The notes beneath the pieces were generated by a model. The model was given only the letters and a program-made list of their open reading frames with translations. It was not told where the DNA came from and did not search any database. A stretch of 8,426 nucleotides of DNA from Flavobacteriales bacterium (GTDB lineage Bacteria; Bacteroidota; Bacteroidia; Flavobacteriales_F; PHOS-HE28). Below are positions 5,409 to 8,426 of the stretch, piece after piece. The stretch is taken from the NCBI GenBank assembly GCA_016710685.1, contig JADJVC010000021.1:1-8426 (forward strand), in the 5' to 3' direction. Numbering within the stretch: the stretch's first letter is position 1; each line of letters starts with the position of its first letter. A program made the position numbers and the translations under genes.

Positions 5409-5627
5409 ATGTTCGCACAATTATCTATTGATATGAGTCCTGTGGTGGAGGCGATTGGCGCCACTGGCGCTGGTCTGTTGGCGGCGGGAGCGTCTGTTAT
5501 TGGTGGGGCCTTGATTTTCTTCGGTACGTATTTTGCGACTGGTTGGCTTGTAAATCTTTGGCGTAATTTTACCGACGATTCTCGGGGCGGGTATTACGAC
5601 GAGGAATACGACGATTGGCGCGATTAA
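5409..5627 (+). CDS. 72-aa coat-protein paralogue with acidic C-terminal tail
   Basis: The best start is the ATG at 5409, four bases after the previous stop, giving 72 residues; M9 is an alternative. No Shine-Dalgarno is visible, so coupling to the upstream gene is likely. The hydrophobic core and its end align with the major coat protein at 5680 without gaps over 29 residues with 12 identities: ASVIGG here and AAVIGG there, then GWLVNLWRNFTD here and KWVVKLWKSFTG there. Both also have an ID pair near the N-terminus. Unlike the major coat protein it continues into a tail, DSRGGYYDEEYDDWRD, with strong negative charge, whereas a coat C-terminus normally faces DNA and is basic. It is therefore probably a minor coat or tip protein, or an assembly-site variant. 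There is no signal peptide. Confidence 0.75.
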   Translation: MFAQLSIDMSPVVEAIGATGAGLLAAGASVIGGALIFFGTYFATGWLVNLWRNFTDDSRGGYYDEEYDDWRD

Positions 5628-5679
5628 CTTTCTAGGCATGAAGCCTTGAATACAACAAACAACAAACGAAAGGTTTAAA
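5628..5679 (+). promoter_or_regulatory. Leader and ribosome binding site of the major coat gene
   Basis: A 52-base gap holds a weak AGGC/GCCT hairpin (5634-5646), an A/C-rich unstructured stretch with repeated AACAA (5652-5667) and GAAAGG at 5668-5673, six bases before the ATG. This is the only clean leader in the structural block and suits a highly expressed gene. I see no convincing -35/-10 pair. Confidence 0.5.
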
Positions 5680-5853
5680 ATGTACGGTATCCTTGGTGCG
5701 ATTGATCTCACGGCGGTTACGGGCGGTTTGAGTGATCTCGGGACGGCTGTTCTTGGCGTGTGCGCGGCTGTCATTGGCGGCGGTATCGCCCTTATGGCCG
5801 TTAAGTTCGGCGGTAAGTGGGTTGTGAAGCTCTGGAAGTCGTTCACTGGTTGA
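5680..5853 (+). CDS. Major coat protein (pVIII-like)
   Basis: 57 residues: MYGILGAIDLTAVTGG, then a hydrophobic segment LGTAVLGVCAAVIGGGIALM (20-39), then the basic end KFGGKWVVKLWKSFTG with lysines at 42, 46, 50 and 53. A short acidic or neutral N-terminus, one helix and a basic C-terminus facing the DNA is the standard design of the inovirus major coat protein. There is no basic N-terminal signal peptide, so it may insert unprocessed as the Pf3 coat does. It has the best leader in the block (GAAAGG six bases before the ATG) and is followed by hairpins and a pyrimidine tract that may cut transcription, as after gene VIII in Ff. The copy at 3-175 has lost one base. Confidence 0.82.
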   Translation: MYGILGAIDLTAVTGGLSDLGTAVLGVCAAVIGGGIALMAVKFGGKWVVKLWKSFTG

Positions 5854-5854
5854 A

Positions 5855-5919
5855 CGCCCTTTGGGCTCAACGGGGCGCGGGTGCTTGTGGCCGGCCCCCT
5901 CCCCCCCTCTCTCCCCCTC
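5855..5919 (+). terminator. Hairpins and pyrimidine tract after the major coat gene (possible central terminator or attenuator)
   Basis: Starting two bases after the coat stop, GCCC/GGGC with loop TTT (5856-5866) competes with CGCCC/GGGCG (5855-5877). A further GGGGC/GCCCC (5872-5898) includes the palindrome GGCCGGCC. From 5895 to 5919 every base is C or T. There is no T-run, so this is not a textbook intrinsic terminator. Its position matches the partial terminator that follows gene VIII in Ff phages. The next ATG follows the tract directly without a Shine-Dalgarno. Confidence 0.4.
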
Positions 5920-6012
5920 ATGGAATCAATCGACATTCTTCTCGGCGTTGTTCTGGCGGTCTCAGTCGTCTGGGCATTCCGTGTGGGCTTTAAGGATGGG
6001 CACAACCAATGA
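5920..6012 (+). CDS. 30-aa minor coat protein, pVII/pIX-like
   Basis: Reads MESIDILLGVVLAVSVVWAF then RVGFKDGHNQ. One hydrophobic helix (residues 6-21) is followed by a short polar end. Size and character match pVII and pIX of Ff (about 32-33 residues), which cap the end of the filament that emerges first. It lies between the major coat and attachment genes. Its stop overlaps the next ATG as ATGA (6009-6012). There is no ribosome binding site, because the 25 bases before the ATG are all pyrimidines. Expression might rely on low-level initiation, which would suit a protein needed in only a few copies. Confidence 0.65.
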   Translation: MESIDILLGVVLAVSVVWAFRVGFKDGHNQ

Positions 6013-7255
6013 GGTTGCTTTTCTCAGTGTTCGTTTGCTTTTGCGTTTTGGTCTGTCGTGTTTCTGCCGTTACGGCAAACGCGTATTACACAGGAACCTA
6101 TGGCACGTTGCAAATGCAGTGCGTGGTAACTGGCTACGAGATCACTGGAACTGGTGTAACGGAGGTTGTGACTTTCTATTACAAGGTGGCTGTGAAGGGG
6201 CAGTCGCCAAACGTGGCGTATTTGCCGGTCGCTGCTTACGGGTACGTAATTTACTTAGCGAATGTGGGCGTGCCGGTAGAGATTATTAAAACAAGCCCGT
6301 ATCGGTATAGTAAGACAGGCACGGTTAGCACTCCTCCTGGCACGGTTTTTGGCACGGAGGGCGGGCGCCGGTTTGCAACTTTTTCGATTCAGAACACAGG
6401 CAACTCTTTCCCTGCGAGTGTGAAGCGGGTTTATTTGGATGTCCCGATTGATGAATACCAAGTGACCTTGCGCAATTCGTCGGATTTCGCGACTCAGTAC
6501 GTTGTTAAGGATGCGGGCGGCGGTACGCTTCAAGACATTTGGCTGGCACCTGGCCAGGCCATTTCGGCGCCGGTTTACGGGCAGGGTGGGGGGAATGTTA
6601 CCGTTACGCGTAAACCTGTTGTCCCTACTTTCAACGGCGTGGTCGTTGACGATCAATACCAGCCTGTTCCGATCAGGTTGAAACGACGGTTGCGCCGAAC
6701 ACCTACGGATATCAAACCAGCCTCCGGTGGGCGCGGGAGGTGGCACGGCGCCTCCAACGTGGGAGCCTAACTCCGGAACTTCTACGGGCCTCACGGTTGG
6801 GATTTACCAGGAGGGCGTGAGCAAGATTATCGCTGCGTTGAAGCCGTCAACGGGCGGCGCGTCTGGGTCTGTCGATCTGACTCCGGTCACGGACCGGCAG
6901 GACGATGCGGCCGATGCTTTTTGGAGGTAGCCAATCTCCGCCGGACGGCGTGGTTGCTCCGCTCACTGACGACGCCGGGCCGGTGTTCCGATTACGGCAT
7001 CTGGAGTCGGACGTGATGCGGGCGGCGGCAAAATTGCCTGCAATGCCTGGCATTGTTGGCCCGGGCGTGGACGTGTCGTCGGTGACCGTTGATATTGGTA
7101 TTCCTCGTTTGTCGGGTTCTTTCACCGTGCCTCTCCAGTATGATTTTAGCAAGTACGCTGGCGGTATTCTCATTTTCAAAACTGTTGTGCGTGGGTGTTT
7201 TGTGCTGCTCTTTTTCTTCCTTTCACTTCGGGCTCTTAAGGAGGCTTTCGCATGA
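6009..7255 (+). pseudogene. pIII-like attachment protein, copy 2 (5' part reliable, 3' part frameshifted)
   Basis: Correct up to about 6668. A signal peptide MRLLFSVFVCFCVLVCRVSA continues VTANA and is probably cut before YYTGTYG. A beta-rich region of about 165 residues follows, up to GGGNVTVTRKPVVPTFNGVV. One C is missing at 6669-6671 (copy 1 has CCC), after which the frame is lost. More indels follow near 6702, 6715, 6920-6930, 6985 and 7003. Using 981-1571 for the rest, the precursor is about 416 residues: signal peptide, N-terminal receptor-binding-like domain, Pro/Gly linker, C-terminal domain and a last membrane anchor. This is the architecture of inovirus attachment proteins, which bind the receptor (often a pilus in Gram-negative hosts) and close the filament. 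I do not recognise the N-domain, so the receptor cannot be guessed. AAGGA at 5992-5996 is a loosely spaced ribosome binding site. Confidence 0.75.
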
Positions 7256-7566
7256 CGGATGTATTCATCTGGATTTATAGGGTTCTTGAGGGCATCTATA
7301 AGAAAGCCCCTTGGCTGCTTGGTCCTGCTGCGGGCATCGCTTCCATGCTTGGTATTGGGCAAGGGTTGTGGTCGCAACTTTTCGCGCGGATTGACTCGTT
7401 GGTTGTGCCGGCGATGGGTGGTGCGGTGAATTTTGCGCCTCTGTCGCTCGTCAATTATCTTTTCCCGTTGGATACCATCTGCGAGCTCTTGGTGATTTAT
7501 GGTGGGCTCCGCATCGTCTGCGCGGGTATTCGTGTCATTAAATCTTTTATACCGACAATTGCATGA
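7252..7566 (+). CDS. pVI-like minor coat protein, copy 2
   Basis: Second reading of the 104-residue DUF2523-type protein at 1568-1882. The translated sequence is identical, including the Shine-Dalgarno at 7237-7244 and both ATGA overlaps. It lies between two error-rich stretches of copy 2 but is itself clean. It is probably the same physical gene as copy 1. Confidence 0.85.
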   Translation: MTDVFIWIYRVLEGIYKKAPWLLGPAAGIASMLGIGQGLWSQLFARIDSLVVPAMGGAVNFAPLSLVNYLFPLDTICELLVIYGGLRIVCAGIRVIKSFIPTIA

Positions 7567-8308
7567 ATGGCTTCGTTGAACTCATCACGGGCACTCTTCG
7601 GTGGCGGTAAGACGCTTTTGCGGTGGAGCGGGCGTTTGCTCATGCGGCAACGGTGGTTATGTGTATTCGAACATCCCTTTCGTCGTGGAGGCGTGGCGTG
7701 CTGCAATGGCGGAGCGTAAGCGGTTGGTTCTCGACCTGGCGCGGGTTAACATTTTGACGGCGGAGCAAACACTGGAATTTCCATTTGCACGTGCCTCGGG
7801 CACGCATGCTCGGGCGGTGATGGTTATCGTCGACGAGGCGGGGTTAGAGTTCAATTCGCGAGACTGGGCGGAGACTTCAGAGGAGATTCTAGCTTCAATA
7901 CGTATGCGAAAGCTGGATATCCAACTTCTTTACATTTCCCAGCAGTCCGCCGACGTGGACAAGCAATTCCGTGGTAAATGTAGGTGTGAATGGCAGTGTC
8001 GGAATCTTTTCAATCTTCGGCTGTTTGGCGTGATCCCGATTAAAATTCCGCTCATGTCGCGAGTTTGTTATGACACAACCAAGGGCAAGAGGGAGTACCT
8101 CTGCAATGACGTTGTTTCCTCTCCGAAATGGGTCTGGCCCTTGTACGATTCGGATGCATTGACCGGGCGCGGCAAGGCGATGCTGGGCGAGATTCAGCAG
8201 GTGAGCGGCACACCGTTGGAGCGTATTCATGTTCCGGTGGAATCTGAGTTTCGAAATCTTATTCTTTGGGGGGTCTTCGCGTGTTCTTTAAGCGTCTCGT
8301 TATTCTGA
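7563..8308 (+). pseudogene. pI/Zot ATPase, frameshifted copy 2
   Basis: Copy 2 of 1879-2628. An extra C near 7600 falls inside the Walker A codons. It is followed by single-base losses near 7616 and 7652, changes near 7736 and 7780-7800, two substitutions near 7871-7880 and losses near 7893-7910. The Walker B part (MVIVDEAG) and everything after about 7915 agree with copy 1, including the six-G run at 8268-8273 and the stop at 8306-8308. The broken part is best taken as sequence error. Confidence 0.8.
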
Positions 8309-8426
8309 TTTTTGTTGTTCTCATTGGCTCCGCTGCTGGTTGGGAGTGTTCGCCGTGTTTGGCGTGTCCTGCATCCCGGAGCCGGTGCGGCGCCAGGCTC
8401 AGCCTGTCGATTCGGTATCTCCTGGC
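8281..8426 (+). CDS. pI C-terminal frame, copy 2, cut by the window end
   Basis: Starts with the same GTG and FFKRLVILIFVVLIG membrane span as 2601. An extra base near 8345 and altered bases near 8378 shift the frame relative to copy 1, and the sequence ends at 8426. It adds nothing beyond confirming that the frame relation to the ATPase part is the same in both copies up to about 8340. Confidence 0.65.
   Translation, partial: MFFKRLVILIFVVLIGSAAGWECSPCLACPASRSRCGARLSLSIRYLL

Larger units (their letters stand above)
5678..8426. repeat. Second copy of the terminal redundancy (copy 2)
   Basis: Same order and orientation as 1-2744. From 5678 to about 6668 this copy is the better one: the major coat, 30-aa and attachment genes are in frame here and broken in copy 1. 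Between about 6669 and 7000, 7590 and 7910, and after 8340 it carries frame-breaking single-base changes absent from copy 1. The interval that is clean in at least one copy and internally consistent, roughly 850-6668, is about one genome length. That is what over-assembly of a circle with unpolished ends would give. Confidence 0.95.

Noticed and set aside
5421..6005. 194-residue minus-strand open frame
   Set aside because: It runs opposite both coat genes and the pyrimidine tract, and its sequence is low-complexity (Pro, Thr, Arg). No start signal.
1..8426. CRISPR arrays, tRNA or rRNA genes, insertion sequences
   Set aside because: No regularly spaced short repeats, no cloverleaf-like segments and no transposase motifs were seen on either strand.

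Overview
The window is a filamentous (inovirus-type) phage genome, read about one and a half times round a circle. Bases 1-2744 return at 5678-8426 in the same order and orientation. Between the two best-preserved copies the spacing is 5,688 bases (base 891 matches base 6579), which I take as the genome length. Recognisable inovirus genes are a Zot/pI-type assembly ATPase, a DUF2523/pVI-like tip protein, a large signal-peptide-bearing pIII-like attachment protein, several very short one-helix coat proteins and a HUH-type rolling-circle replication initiator. I see no integrase, transposase, secretin (pIV), tRNA or CRISPR.

Layout of one unit, starting after the terminator near 3300. A divergent HTH regulator lies on the minus strand (3333-3725). 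Facing it is an early block on the plus strand: a 112-aa possible ssDNA-binding protein (3809-4147), an unknown helical protein (4144-4602), a hairpin array with an origin-like site (4503-4601) and Rep (4611-5276). The structural block follows: a 42-aa membrane protein (5276-5404), a 72-aa coat paralogue with an acidic tail (5409-5627), the 57-aa major coat protein (5680-5853), a hairpin plus pyrimidine tract, a 30-aa pVII/pIX-like protein (5920-6012), the attachment protein (best read as 6009-6668 joined to 981-1571), the pVI-like protein (1568-1882) and pI/Zot (1879-2628, continued in another frame at 2601-3161). A structured non-coding stretch (3162-3297) precedes the terminator.

The two copies differ by many single-base indels, mostly in short homopolymers. 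In copy 1 these lie within about 150-850. In copy 2 they lie within about 6660-7000, 7590-7910 and after 8340. Where one copy is broken, the other keeps the frame. This fits a circular genome assembled past its end with poorly polished termini better than a real duplication. Composite reading gives intact genes throughout except pI, whose ATPase and membrane/extracytoplasmic halves are in different frames in both copies.

Host: not settled. The regulator resembles, from memory, small HTH proteins common in actinobacteria. The absence of a secretin and the lack of Shine-Dalgarno sequences at several early genes (possibly leaderless) would also fit a Gram-positive actinobacterium. The size is close to that of Propionibacterium freudenreichii filamentous phage B5 (about 5.8 kb). 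None of this is proof. The most interesting points are the split pI gene at a six-G run, the paired coat paralogues, the hairpin/nick-site region upstream of rep, and the related palindromes around the regulator.
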